64,000 nt of DNA from Armatimonadota bacterium (GTDB lineage: Bacteria > Armatimonadota > Zipacnadia > Zipacnadales > JABUFB01): NCBI GenBank assembly GCA_013314775.1, contig JABUFB010000015.1:1-64000 (forward strand), written 5' to 3'. A program made the position numbers and the translations under genes. The notes beneath the pieces are model-generated. The model was not told the DNA's origin. It saw only the letters and a program-made list of their open reading frames with translations, and did no database searches. Positions 1-8,166 of this stretch are shown here, one piece after another. How positions within the stretch are numbered: position 1 is the first letter of the stretch; each line of letters begins with the position of its first letter.

Positions 1-127
1 GACCGCAACAGAATGGCCTTCAGAGCGCCTGTAAACGGCTCACGTTGAGAGAAAAGGGCCCGGGCCTTCAAAAAAGACGGCCAGAGCGACGCGTAACACC
101 CCGCCAATGGGGTTGTTCAGCGATTAG

Positions 128-742
128 ATCATTGCCATCCTGGCGGCGATTCTCTTTCCAGTCTTCGCCCGGGCAAGAGAGAAAGCGCGGCAGTCAAGTT
201 GTGCCAGCAATCTCAAGCAGATCGGCCTTGCGGGCATGATGTACTCCCAGGACTATGATGAACGGTTCCCAATGAACCACAGCGGCGCACAGGTCAATGG
301 GCGCTGGGTTGAGTGGTGGAGCGTGCTGCAGCCGTACGTCAACAACTGGAATGTGTTCACTTGCCCAAGTAACAGTGTGAATATTTACAACGGCGTGAAC
401 TACGGCAAGCGCGGCTGCGGCGACAGCCCCCTTGCCGGCGAGCGCAGCTCTGACTTCTGGTACGGCGCGACACGCGACCTGAAGCAACCTGCCGAGACGA
501 TTGCCTTCGCGGACTGGGGTCGCGGCAATGGTCACCGCCTGTGCCCGCATTGGCACGCGGGAACCACCTACTACGGGTATGTTCATCCCGAGATTCACAA
601 TGACGGCACCAACTACACGTTCTTCGACGGACACGTGAAGTGGATGAAGTACAGTTCCACTTACACCGGCGTCAACCTGTGGCTGTACGACAAGACGGGC
701 GCGGTGCCCACCACGGCTCCGCCCGCCTGGCCCTGGCCGTAG
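128..742 (+). CDS. DUF1559-type prepilin-like protein, 5' end disrupted
   Basis: The frame encodes the second half of a type IV prepilin-like N-terminal helix ([19 protein letters not shown]) followed by a [11 protein letters not shown] segment and a globular part rich in W, Y and N. It ends with an H-x9-DG motif (HNDG...FFDGHVKW), the hallmark of DUF1559 proteins of Planctomycetes and Armatimonadota. The expected [10 protein letters not shown] start of the helix is absent: an in-frame TAG lies at 125-127 and no recognisable prepilin cleavage site can be read upstream in any frame. The first ATG in frame is at 236. The gene is therefore either a pseudogene, a frameshifted copy, or damaged by sequence error near the window edge. 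An intact relative lies at 26044-26583. Function if intact: surface pseudopilin; role unknown. Confidence 0.7.
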   Translation: MIAILAAILFPVFARAREKARQSSCASNLKQIGLAGMMYSQDYDERFPMNHSGAQVNGRWVEWWSVLQPYVNNWNVFTCPSNSVNIYNGVNYGKRGCGDSPLAGERSSDFWYGATRDLKQPAETIAFADWGRGNGHRLCPHWHAGTTYYGYVHPEIHNDGTNYTFFDGHVKWMKYSSTYTGVNLWLYDKTGAVPTTAPPAWPWP

Positions 743-762
743 TCACACCCTCCCATCTGCGC

Positions 763-794
763 ACGGGGCCGGTGTCCACGGATGCCGGCCCCGT
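763..794 (+). terminator. hairpin after the pilin-like gene
   Basis: A perfect 10-bp stem (ACGGGGCCGG pairing with CCGGCCCCGT) with a 12-nt loop lies 20 bp after the stop of the pilin-like frame. It has no uridine run, so it may be a weak or Rho-assisted terminator. Confidence 0.5.
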
Positions 795-850
795 TGTGCG
801 ACCCCGCACGGGTTGCGATCCGCATGAACGGACGCGTACGGAGGATCAGA

Positions 851-1714
851 ATGATGATCTGGATCGCCCTTGCCGGCGCTTTCGGCATGTACGGACTCGT
901 GCTCCTGACCGTGTGGGCCTTCCAGGAGAAGCTTATCTACGCCCCGACGAGAGATGTGTTCACTGATCCCGCAAAGGCCCACGGGCTGGACTTTGAGGAA
1001 TTGGAGCTCGTGACTGAGGACGGGGTTCGGATCTGCGCCTGGTACACTCCGGCGGAAAACCCGCGCGCCGTCCTGCTCTTCTGCCACGGCAACGGCGGCA
1101 ATCTCGCGCACCGCGTGGACGTGATCAAAGGGTATCGCGACCTGGGGTTGAGCAGCCTGCTGTTCGACTACCGGGGCTACGGCAAGAGTGAGGGCAGACC
1201 GTCCGAGCAGGGGACGTATCTCGACGCGCAGGCGGCCTGGAATCATCTGGTGGAGGAGCGCGGGATCGATCCCGGGCGAATCATCCTGGTGGGGCGGTCG
1301 CTGGGTGGGCCCATCGCCGCCCACATTGCCGCGAAGCACCGACCCGCCGGTCTGTCACTGGAGGCTGCGGCGACATCTGCCGCGGAAGCCGGGCAGCAGA
1401 TGTTTCCCTTCCTGCCCGTGAGCCTGCTCCTGCGCCACCGCTACGACACCGTCGCCTGGCTGCGGGATGTGACTTGTCCTGTGATGGTCTCTCACGGGGT
1501 TCGCGACCGAGTGATCAGATTCTCCCACGGCAAGCGGCTCTACGAGCTAGCGCGTGAGCCAAAGCGTTTCCTCGAACTGCACGGGGACCACCTGGAGGCG
1601 CACCTCGACGGCACGCGGGACTACCCGGAGGCTTTGTCTCGTTTCGTGGACGATTGTGTGGGGGACGGTCAGGCTCAGATCGCGCAGGGCGCGTCGGACA
1701 ACACCCGGTTATAG
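851..1714 (+). CDS. alpha/beta hydrolase, Bem46-like, membrane-anchored
   Basis: A 287-residue serine hydrolase. An N-terminal hydrophobic segment (residues 2-23) likely anchors it to the membrane. The core carries the oxyanion motif HGNGGN (79-84), the DYRGYGKS turn (106-113), the nucleophile elbow GRSLGG with Ser150, an acid near Asp219 (HGVRD) and a candidate His in LHGDH (244-247). This is the arrangement of the Bem46/YqkD group; substrate unknown. ATG 851 is chosen over upstream alternatives because GGAGGATC precedes it and the hydrophobic segment begins there. The 3' end overlaps the convergent glycosyltransferase gene by 40 bp. Confidence 0.85.
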   Translation: MMIWIALAGAFGMYGLVLLTVWAFQEKLIYAPTRDVFTDPAKAHGLDFEELELVTEDGVRICAWYTPAENPRAVLLFCHGNGGNLAHRVDVIKGYRDLGLSSLLFDYRGYGKSEGRPSEQGTYLDAQAAWNHLVEERGIDPGRIILVGRSLGGPIAAHIAAKHRPAGLSLEAAATSAAEAGQQMFPFLPVSLLLRHRYDTVAWLRDVTCPVMVSHGVRDRVIRFSHGKRLYELAREPKRFLELHGDHLEAHLDGTRDYPEALSRFVDDCVGDGQAQIAQGASDNTRL

Positions 1715-2961
1715 ACCTCGACCACGCCTTCCACCATGTTGGCCACGGAGTACCGTGAAAGCAGCCGCTCGATGTCGGATTCCTCCTGTGCGCGGCGGTC
1801 CCGCGGGTCCAGGCCGGGACGATCGAGGTCGTACTCGTCCTGAGAGGCCAGTACTTCGTCCATTCCCCATGCGAACCCTTCGGCCGTTCGCACCCGCTCA
1901 TCCTCGTCGCCGGACATGCCTTCCAGTTGCTGGAGTATGGCATCCGCGAAGGCCTGGCGGTCGTCGAGAGGGACAAGGGGGAGGCTGAGCGCCTGGCCGA
2001 AAACCTCGCGGATCGCGGGCAGGTCCCGGCCAACGACGCGCAGATCCCGGGCGAGAGCCTCGAGGGTGTAGGCTATACCCGCGGCGTCATCCGTCAGGGC
2101 TACGTAGACATTGCAGGTGGAGATGATGTCAAGGGTATCGGGGCGCCAGGGGAGGAAGACTGTGGAGCCGAACAGTCCGAGTTCGTGGGCAAGCGCCTGC
2201 AGGCCCTCAAGCTCCGGGCCCCCACCGAGCACGGCGAACTCAACGCTGGGAACCAGCGCACTGACCACAGCGGCAGTCTCAAGGAAATCTGCAACGGGCG
2301 CAGAGCCGTCCAGCGGGGCCGCCGTGACCACGATGGAAGTGTCCCGGTGAAGGCCCACGGAGTAGCGTTTCTCGCCTACGTCAAACAGGCTGCTTTGCCT
2401 GCGGCGCTCCACGCCCGGTGGTACCACGTACAGTCGGGCATCCAGCGCATCTTTGCGTTTCCCTGCGAACCGGATGATCTGTTCGCGCTCAGACTGCGTG
2501 GAGGCGATCACTGCGCGGCTCGCGTCCAGCGTCCGGCCCAGGGCGTTCCTCCGGGCCCGACGCTCCCGAAAGGCGCCGGAATCTCGCGGAACAACGTGGG
2601 GCGTGAAGACTAGCGGCGGAGCTGCCGATGTACTGGTCAGGCCTGTGAGAGCGAGCGCTGCCGTGGTACCGGCCGCCAATCCGTGACCGTGAACCATGAC
2701 CGGCTTCGTGTTGCGCAGGAACCGGATGACCGTCTGTGTGGCCGGCGCGAGGGACCTGGGTGATAGCCCGGAGGGAAAGGGCAGGTTCACCCAGCGGATC
2801 CCCTGGTGGGACAGTTCGTCGCGGAACTGGCGACTGAGCGGTCCGACCACGTGGGCCTCAACGCGGCGCGCCTTCAGCCCCGAAGCCAGCGCGACCACGT
2901 GTCTTCGCAGCTCATCAGAGCCCTCTTCGACCAGTTGCACAATGCGCGGGCAATCCGCCAT
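1675..2961 (-). CDS. GT4-type (GT-B fold) glycosyltransferase
   Basis: A 428-residue protein with the two-domain layout of family 4 glycosyltransferases. The N-terminal half has a VHGHGL acceptor-side loop and a FTPHV segment; the C-terminal half has VVPPGVE, VLGGGPELEGL and EALARDLRVVGRDLPAIREVF, which corresponds to the usual nucleotide-sugar binding region EAxAxGxPVV...GGxxE. The common GG before the terminal Glu is replaced by LP, so donor binding may differ. It probably builds a cell-surface glycan or glycolipid. The ATG follows GGAGGGA. A sigma70-type promoter lies about 75 bp upstream (3036-3064). It is convergent with the hydrolase and is a single-gene unit. Confidence 0.82.
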   Translation of the reverse strand: MADCPRIVQLVEEGSDELRRHVVALASGLKARRVEAHVVGPLSRQFRDELSHQGIRWVNLPFPSGLSPRSLAPATQTVIRFLRNTKPVMVHGHGLAAGTTAALALTGLTSTSAAPPLVFTPHVVPRDSGAFRERRARRNALGRTLDASRAVIASTQSEREQIIRFAGKRKDALDARLYVVPPGVERRRQSSLFDVGEKRYSVGLHRDTSIVVTAAPLDGSAPVADFLETAAVVSALVPSVEFAVLGGGPELEGLQALAHELGLFGSTVFLPWRPDTLDIISTCNVYVALTDDAAGIAYTLEALARDLRVVGRDLPAIREVFGQALSLPLVPLDDRQAFADAILQQLEGMSGDEDERVRTAEGFAWGMDEVLASQDEYDLDRPGLDPRDRRAQEESDIERLLSRYSVANMVEGVVEVYNRVLSDAPCAI

Positions 2962-3035
2962 GCTCCCTCCAAAGTGGCAGAGGTTCCGCAGGCCCGCGAC
3001 TACCGAAGCAGGCCGGCTGTTCAGGCGCTTGCGGG

Positions 3036-3064
3036 AGTATGCACCGCGCGGCAGGGGGAGTCAA
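3036..3064 (-). promoter_or_regulatory. sigma70-type promoter for the glycosyltransferase gene
   Basis: Read on the minus strand: -35 TTGACT (3059-3064), 17-bp spacer, -10 CATACT (3036-3041). Transcription would start near 3030, giving a leader of about 70 nt. Its -35 is the same hexamer as that of the ileS promoter, and a copy of repeat family A begins 25 bp upstream of both. Confidence 0.6.
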
Positions 3065-3089
3065 GCCAATCAAGCGCGTTGCACAGGAT

Positions 3090-3424
3090 CATCGGTTTTT
3101 CGGGATGCGTGCCTCCTCCGTGTGCGGCCAGCGTCCGGCGTCTGCGGTGCGGTGCCGTGCCGCGTGCTGTCAGGCTCCGGATGAAATAGCCTCTGGTGGA
3201 GGCCGGGGGATTGCGGCCTCAGAAATGGGTCATAAGCCCCAGAGGGGCGGTCGGACCCGATGCGAGGGGAAAGGCCTGTCGCCCCCTTTCGGGGTCAGAG
3301 TGCATCGCGTGGCGGCAGTCCGGGGGCTTCCGCCTCCGGCTATAAGCTGCCGCCCGCTTCGTGGGCGGTGAGGCAACGGCTCGGGCCGAATGGCATGCTG
3401 AACGCCAATTCGGCCCCAGCCGGC
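3090..3424 (+). repeat. dispersed intergenic repeat, family A, copy 1
   Basis: About 335 bp of non-coding sequence that aligns along its length with 13268-13614. Shared blocks include CATCGGT, GGGATGCGTGCCT, CTGTCAGGCTCCGGA, CGGCCTGTCGCCCCC, CCGGGGGCT and TGAGGCAACGGCT, in the same order and spacing. The last 44 bp, from the end of that block to CAGCCGG, have identical length in both copies. No reading frame is shared between copies. Together with flanking sequence it fills the gap between the glycosyltransferase promoter and the TPR gene. Confidence 0.75.
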
Positions 3425-3622
3425 ACGTATCTCACAGAACCAAGGCTCCTGGCGCGTTACCCTGAACCGAGTGCAGAGCAGGCGAACGGACGGTCGGTCT
3501 CGCCGGCTGTCGGCCCGTCGGACCCCAAAACAGTGGATAGACCGTGGCGGCTGTAGTAAACTGTACAGACACTTGAATTGGAGCCGGACGGCGCACGCCG
3601 TCGGCGGGTGAATGTCCCAGGA

Positions 3623-5737
3623 ATGACTGAAGACCCCGGAACCAAGGGCAATCAATCGGCACAGGATCGCCCGCCCTCTCGGGCGGGCATGTGGGCTCGT
3701 CTGCGCGGCATGCTTGATGCCGCCATACCGCCCGCAGCCGACGAAAGCGAGGAGCTGGAGGATGTCACGGGCGGGTTGAGGCCGGAGGACCTCGCCCACC
3801 TGGCCGTCGGGGAACCGGACGACCCACTGAAGCCTGCGCAGGAGCCAGCACCGCCGCAATGGCCCGAACAGTGGAAGGCCCCGGGTGCTCCACGAAAGAG
3901 CATCCCCGCGCAGGCGAAGGACGCGAAGCCGGCCGATGATGAGCCCCCGCCGTGGCCTGAGCATTGGGGCATCATCAAGCCGCATACGCCGCGAAAGCAG
4001 CCGCCGAAGCGGCCGAAGAAAGAGGAGCGCGAGCCGGTCGCAAATCCCTGGGCCGCAGGGAATGCGGACGCCACCCCGCCTTCGGATGCTGATCCGCCGC
4101 CGTGGCCCGACCAATGGAACACAGCGTTGCCTCCGGCCGCTCGCCCGAAAAAGCAGGTTGCTGCCGCAGAGGCTCCGCCGAGGCGATCAGAACCGCCTTC
4201 GCGACCGTCCGGCCGCAAACCCCGTGTGCCGAGGTCCGAAGCAGGCGACTCATCCCCCCGCACGCCTGTGCAGGCCGATAACGACCCGCCTGCATGGCCT
4301 GCGGAATGGGCCGGCCGCTTGCCCGGTTCCACCGCGCCGGCTCCGCCGCACCCGGCCCGTCCCGCGCCAAGACGAAAGACGGCGCTGCCGGATAGCCTCC
4401 CCGAGCCCCTGGGTTGGCGCGTGCTGCGTGCGGTCTGTGACCCGGTCCTGACGACTATGGGCTTCCGCCGCCTCCGGGAATACGCGCGGGTGGATTACGT
4501 ACCACCGGAACTGCGGCGCGTCCCTGATTACGATCCTGGCGCGGCCCGGCGCATCATGCCCCTGCTTGGTCTCGGACTGCTCATCGCTCTCCTGGCGCTC
4601 GGAGCGGTCTGGGCATTCAGCCTCCTGAATCCCCGTCCGAGCATTGTTGACGCCGAGAGTTCCCGGGCGCTCTTGCGTGATGCAGTGGCGAAACTGACGG
4701 CTGGCGACGTGGCCGCAGCCCGGGCTCTGCGTGACCGCATGCGGGATGTCGACCCCGACTCGGTCACCCTGAGCTATTTCGAGGGGTACTTGCTGGCCTC
4801 CGATGAGGGTATCCATCAGACGCTGGCGCGGAAGCTGGGCCAGCGCACGGGAAATCGTCGCCGCACCGTGCGCAATCTGGCCACGCTGGCGGGCTACTAC
4901 GAGGCCGGTGGGGACATGCAACGCGCCGCTGACCTGCTTCTCGACGTGGTTCGGCTGGACCCCCGCAATCTCGAGGCCCGTCTGCTCGCGGCAAGCGCTC
5001 TCCTTGCGACCGGCAGGAATGAGGAGGCAATCAAGCAAGCCGATGAGCTGGACTTGCAGGGCGGCTCCTCGAGGGCATCCAGCGACATACGCGGCCAGGC
5101 CTATCTTGCGATGGGGTACCCGAAAGCCGCGCGCGATGAGTTCTCGGCGGTACTCGCCTACGATAGCGCGTCTATTAGCGCACGACTGGGGCTTGCCGAT
5201 GCCTTCATCGCCGAGGGCGATTTCGCCAACGCGCTCACGGAACTCAAGCAGGTGGTCGCCCAGGATCCCAACAACGTGGAGGCGTACGCGCGACTGGGGG
5301 TCATCCACGAACAGGTTGGCGATTTTGTGAAGGCCGAACGCGTCTACCGCAAGGCCATCAAGATGGGCGAGCACCCGGGCGCTCTCAACAACCTGGCGTA
5401 CCTGCTGGCCGTGAAACGCAATAAGCCCAGGGAAGCACTCCAGTATGCCCTGAGGGCCCGGGAACTGGCACCGGAAGGCGCCGCGGTCCTGGATACCCTG
5501 GGCTGGATCTACCACCTGCTTGGGCAGGCGGACCGGGCCGTGCCGCTGATCCGCGAGGCAGTCGAACGTGACCCGAAGAACCCCGAACTCCGGCTTCACC
5601 TGGCCCAGGTCCTGAACGCTTCCGGCAAGAGAGCTGAGTCGCTACGGATCTTGGAGCGACTAGCCGGTGAGAATGGGGAGACCGCCTTCCACCAAACCGC
5701 CCGGCGCATGCTCAGGGATTTGAAGGCTGCGGCCTGA
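3623..5737 (+). CDS. TPR protein with N-terminal PPxWPxxW repeats and one membrane segment
   Basis: A 704-residue protein in three parts. Residues 1-300 are proline-rich and charged, probably unstructured, and contain four copies of a PPxWPxxW motif (near residues 77, 108, 158 and 222: PPQWPEQW, PPPWPEHW, PPPWPDQW, PPAWPAEW). Residues 311-335 form one transmembrane helix. Residues 340-704 are tetratricopeptide repeats, visible as A(x)L...G(x)...A(x)...P units, including an LDTLGWIY repeat typical of PEP-CTERM/PilW-like TPR proteins. With Arg/Lys before the helix, the Trp repeats should be cytoplasmic and the TPRs extracytoplasmic. The start is uncertain: ATG 3623 has only AGGA next to it; GTG 3608 and TTG 3578 are alternatives. 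It lies 28 bp upstream of the C45 hydrolase gene, probably in one operon. Confidence 0.75.
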   Translation: MTEDPGTKGNQSAQDRPPSRAGMWARLRGMLDAAIPPAADESEELEDVTGGLRPEDLAHLAVGEPDDPLKPAQEPAPPQWPEQWKAPGAPRKSIPAQAKDAKPADDEPPPWPEHWGIIKPHTPRKQPPKRPKKEEREPVANPWAAGNADATPPSDADPPPWPDQWNTALPPAARPKKQVAAAEAPPRRSEPPSRPSGRKPRVPRSEAGDSSPRTPVQADNDPPAWPAEWAGRLPGSTAPAPPHPARPAPRRKTALPDSLPEPLGWRVLRAVCDPVLTTMGFRRLREYARVDYVPPELRRVPDYDPGAARRIMPLLGLGLLIALLALGAVWAFSLLNPRPSIVDAESSRALLRDAVAKLTAGDVAAARALRDRMRDVDPDSVTLSYFEGYLLASDEGIHQTLARKLGQRTGNRRRTVRNLATLAGYYEAGGDMQRAADLLLDVVRLDPRNLEARLLAASALLATGRNEEAIKQADELDLQGGSSRASSDIRGQAYLAMGYPKAARDEFSAVLAYDSASISARLGLADAFIAEGDFANALTELKQVVAQDPNNVEAYARLGVIHEQVGDFVKAERVYRKAIKMGEHPGALNNLAYLLAVKRNKPREALQYALRARELAPEGAAVLDTLGWIYHLLGQADRAVPLIREAVERDPKNPELRLHLAQVLNASGKRAESLRILERLAGENGETAFHQTARRMLRDLKAAA

Positions 5738-5765
5738 GCTACGGCCGCCACTGGAGGGATTGTGA

Positions 5766-7133
5766 TTGCGCAACTGGTCGCTGGTGCTTGCGTGCATCCT
5801 GTGTGGCGCTCTTCTCGCCCTGGGTTCCATCGTCACCTCTCTCGTTGCCGACCAGACCCAATGGGATGTCCCCGCGCTCAATTACTCGCGGGTTCCTGAG
5901 ACTCTCCCGGTTGCCGCTCCTTCGCACGTCTCCGGTGACTTGTGGTCGGCGGACGGCCTCCCCATTGTAGTGGTGAGCGGATCGCCACGAGAGATGGGTC
6001 GCCGGTACGGAAAAGCAGTCGTGGACCTGATCCACAAGGGGATGAACGATTACCTGGTCAAGCGGGTCATCCAGGATCAGGGCTACAGCATGGAATACCT
6101 GCTGGAGTGCGCCCGAGCCATGCTCCCCCACATTTCGCCCGAGTACATCGAGGAGATGAAAGGCGTTGCCGAGGGCGCCGGGGTTACCTTCGACCAGGTT
6201 CTCGCGATGCATGCCCACGCGGATATCGTCCATTACGGGCACGGCTGGGGCAAGGAGAAGCGCGAGCCCGGTCAGGCGGCCGGGTGTTCCAACTTTGCGG
6301 TCTGGGGCCCACTCACCGTGGACGGAACTCTCTTCCACGGCCGGAATCTGGACTGGACCATCGGTTCGGGGGTGCAGGAAGCCGCAGTGGTCTACGTGGG
6401 CATCCCGGATAACGGCCATCCTTTCGCTCTGGTAACCTATGCCGGGATGATCGGGGCGGTCACGGGCATGAGCGCCCGTGGCATCACTTTCGGCGAGATG
6501 ACCAGTCAGACCGGGGACGAGACCCTCGCGGGCGAGCCTCTCTTTATCGTCTGCCGCCGCATCCTGCAATACAGCGACGATATCGAGTCCGCGATGCGGA
6601 TCGTGCGAGAGTATCCGGGCACGACGGGCTGGAACTTCGTCATTGCATCGGGGCCGGAGCACACCGCTCGGGCTTGCGAGGTGGACGCCGGAGACAGGGC
6701 TATCATGCTCCCGGGCGACCCGGGCGAGAATGACCCGCCCGTGAGCAAGGGGCACCCGAACGCCATCTACAGAACCAATCACCCCACGAGTCCGTTGATC
6801 CTCGAGAAGGTGGCCCGCAAGCACGGGATCACCAATCTCGAACTGGGCAAGGTGCTTCTGCGCAGTCTCGACACATGGCAGCGATACGAGACGCTGCGAC
6901 TGTGGACCACCGAGCGATACGCGGGGAAGATCGACGAACGCGCCGCGCTGGCCATGCTCCAGAGCGAGCCGATCTCGGCGGGGAATACTTTGCACAGCGT
7001 GGTCTTTGTGCCGGAACGCTTGCGGATGTGGGTGGCCAACGCCTCCGCACTGCCCAATCCGCGCCCGGCGTGGCATGAGACCTATCACCTGATCGACCTG
7101 GGGGAACTGCTGAAGCAGGCCGGGGCGCGGTGA
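5766..7133 (+). CDS. C45-type Ntn hydrolase (acyltransferase/amidase-like)
   Basis: A 455-residue protein of the acyl-CoA:6-APA acyltransferase-like (peptidase C45) group. The N-terminus looks like a signal peptide (hydrophobic residues 5-28). The family nucleophile is Cys174 in AAGCSNFAVW, expected to be exposed by self-cleavage, followed by the conserved FHGRNLDW and later GITFGEMT and GWNFVIA. Earlier residues contain the typical GSPREMGRRYG and EMKGVAEGAGV. Family members cleave or form amide bonds of small acylated molecules; the substrate here is unknown. TTG 5766 is the chosen start because GGAGGG lies 7 nt upstream and no ATG fits. It follows the TPR gene closely and is convergent with rluA. 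Confidence 0.85.
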   Translation: MRNWSLVLACILCGALLALGSIVTSLVADQTQWDVPALNYSRVPETLPVAAPSHVSGDLWSADGLPIVVVSGSPREMGRRYGKAVVDLIHKGMNDYLVKRVIQDQGYSMEYLLECARAMLPHISPEYIEEMKGVAEGAGVTFDQVLAMHAHADIVHYGHGWGKEKREPGQAAGCSNFAVWGPLTVDGTLFHGRNLDWTIGSGVQEAAVVYVGIPDNGHPFALVTYAGMIGAVTGMSARGITFGEMTSQTGDETLAGEPLFIVCRRILQYSDDIESAMRIVREYPGTTGWNFVIASGPEHTARACEVDAGDRAIMLPGDPGENDPPVSKGHPNAIYRTNHPTSPLILEKVARKHGITNLELGKVLLRSLDTWQRYETLRLWTTERYAGKIDERAALAMLQSEPISAGNTLHSVVFVPERLRMWVANASALPNPRPAWHETYHLIDLGELLKQAGAR

Positions 7134-7200
7134 GGATGCGCCGATCTGGTTCGATACAGACCGGGCGGTGCGCAGGGACACCTCGACGCTTCGCGCCGGC

Positions 7201-8166
7201 TCAGGTCCGGCCGAGTGAGCCGCCCAGTCCCAACTCATCCACCAGGCTGTTGAACGCCTCGGGCAGGTTCGCTTCCAGGCGCATTGCTTCGCCGGTCTCC
7301 GGGTGCACGAAGGCGACCTTCCACGAATGCAGCATCTGTCCGGGCAGATCAAGCTCCCACCCACGTGCGTCAGTCCCGCCGCGATAGACACGTTCTCCGA
7401 CCAGCGGGTGTCCGATGTACTCCATATGCACCCGGATTTGGTGGGTCCGGCCGGTCTCCAGCCTGACTTCGACCAGTGACACGGGGCCATCGGTGTGCTG
7501 CGCGCTGCCGAGAACGCGGTAGTGGGTGCGCGCGGGGTCGCCCGCATCCAGCACTGCCATGCGCGTCTTCCGTCCCCGGTCGCGCCCGATGGGAGCGTCC
7601 ACGGTTCCCGCGTTCTCCCCAAACTGTCCCCACGCCAGGGCCAGGTATGTGCGCTTCAGTACTCCGGAATCCATCTGCCCCCGCAGGTTGCGATGCGCCG
7701 ATGCAGTCTTGCTTGCGATGATGATCCCCGAGGTGTCCCGGTCCAGGCGGTGGATCAAAGCCGGCCGCCAGGCGCCCTTCGCGTAGCCCACGAGACCATT
7801 GAGGAGCGTTTCGTCGCCGGTGCCGGGCGCGGGGTGGGAAGGCATTCCGGGGGGCTTGTTGAGCGCGATGAGGGAAGTGTCCTCGAAGACGATGTCCAGG
7901 GGAATCTGCGCAGGGAACACGTCAGTCTTCGGCTCTGCGACCTCCAACAAGATCACGCTTCCAGGCTTGATCTTCATTGAAGGCTTTCCCGGGACACCGT
8001 CAACCGTGCAGTGCCCGGCACGAATGAGTGCGCCGGCCTGCGATCGCGACAGACCATCCACCAGCCCGGCAAGCGCCTGGTCTAGACGCATGCCGGCGCA
8101 ATTGTCGGGTGCGACCAGGCGGTTCGGACTACTTGCGTCTGGATCGCCGGCGGCGGTGGGATGCAT
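7201..8166 (-). CDS. rluD: RluA-family 23S rRNA pseudouridine synthase (RluD-like)
   Basis: A 321-residue enzyme with an S4 RNA-binding domain (about residues 26-80: MRLDQALA...SRSQAGALIRAG) and a pseudouridine synthase domain. The catalytic aspartate is Asp142 in HRLDRDTSG; ALNKPPGMPSHP and GRTHQIRVH are the other family signatures. It isomerises uridines in large-subunit rRNA; RluD modifies helix 69, but the exact target cannot be read from sequence. It is the last gene of the ileS-traR-lspA-lgt-rluA run, and its start overlaps the end of lgt by 38 bp, indicating translational coupling. An internal ATG at residue 26 would remove the overlap but leave no linker ahead of the S4 domain. Confidence 0.88.
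   Translation of the reverse strand: MHPTAAGDPDASSPNRLVAPDNCAGMRLDQALAGLVDGLSRSQAGALIRAGHCTVDGVPGKPSMKIKPGSVILLEVAEPKTDVFPAQIPLDIVFEDTSLIALNKPPGMPSHPAPGTGDETLLNGLVGYAKGAWRPALIHRLDRDTSGIIIASKTASAHRNLRGQMDSGVLKRTYLALAWGQFGENAGTVDAPIGRDRGRKTRMAVLDAGDPARTHYRVLGSAQHTDGPVSLVEVRLETGRTHQIRVHMEYIGHPLVGERVYRGGTDARGWELDLPGQMLHSWKVAFVHPETGEAMRLEANLPEAFNSLVDELGLGGSLGRT

Noticed and set aside
5739-7622. Long minus-strand open frame (627 codons) opposite the C45 hydrolase
   Set aside because: It is a shadow of the hydrolase and rluA genes, with no family motif and Arg/Pro-rich translation.
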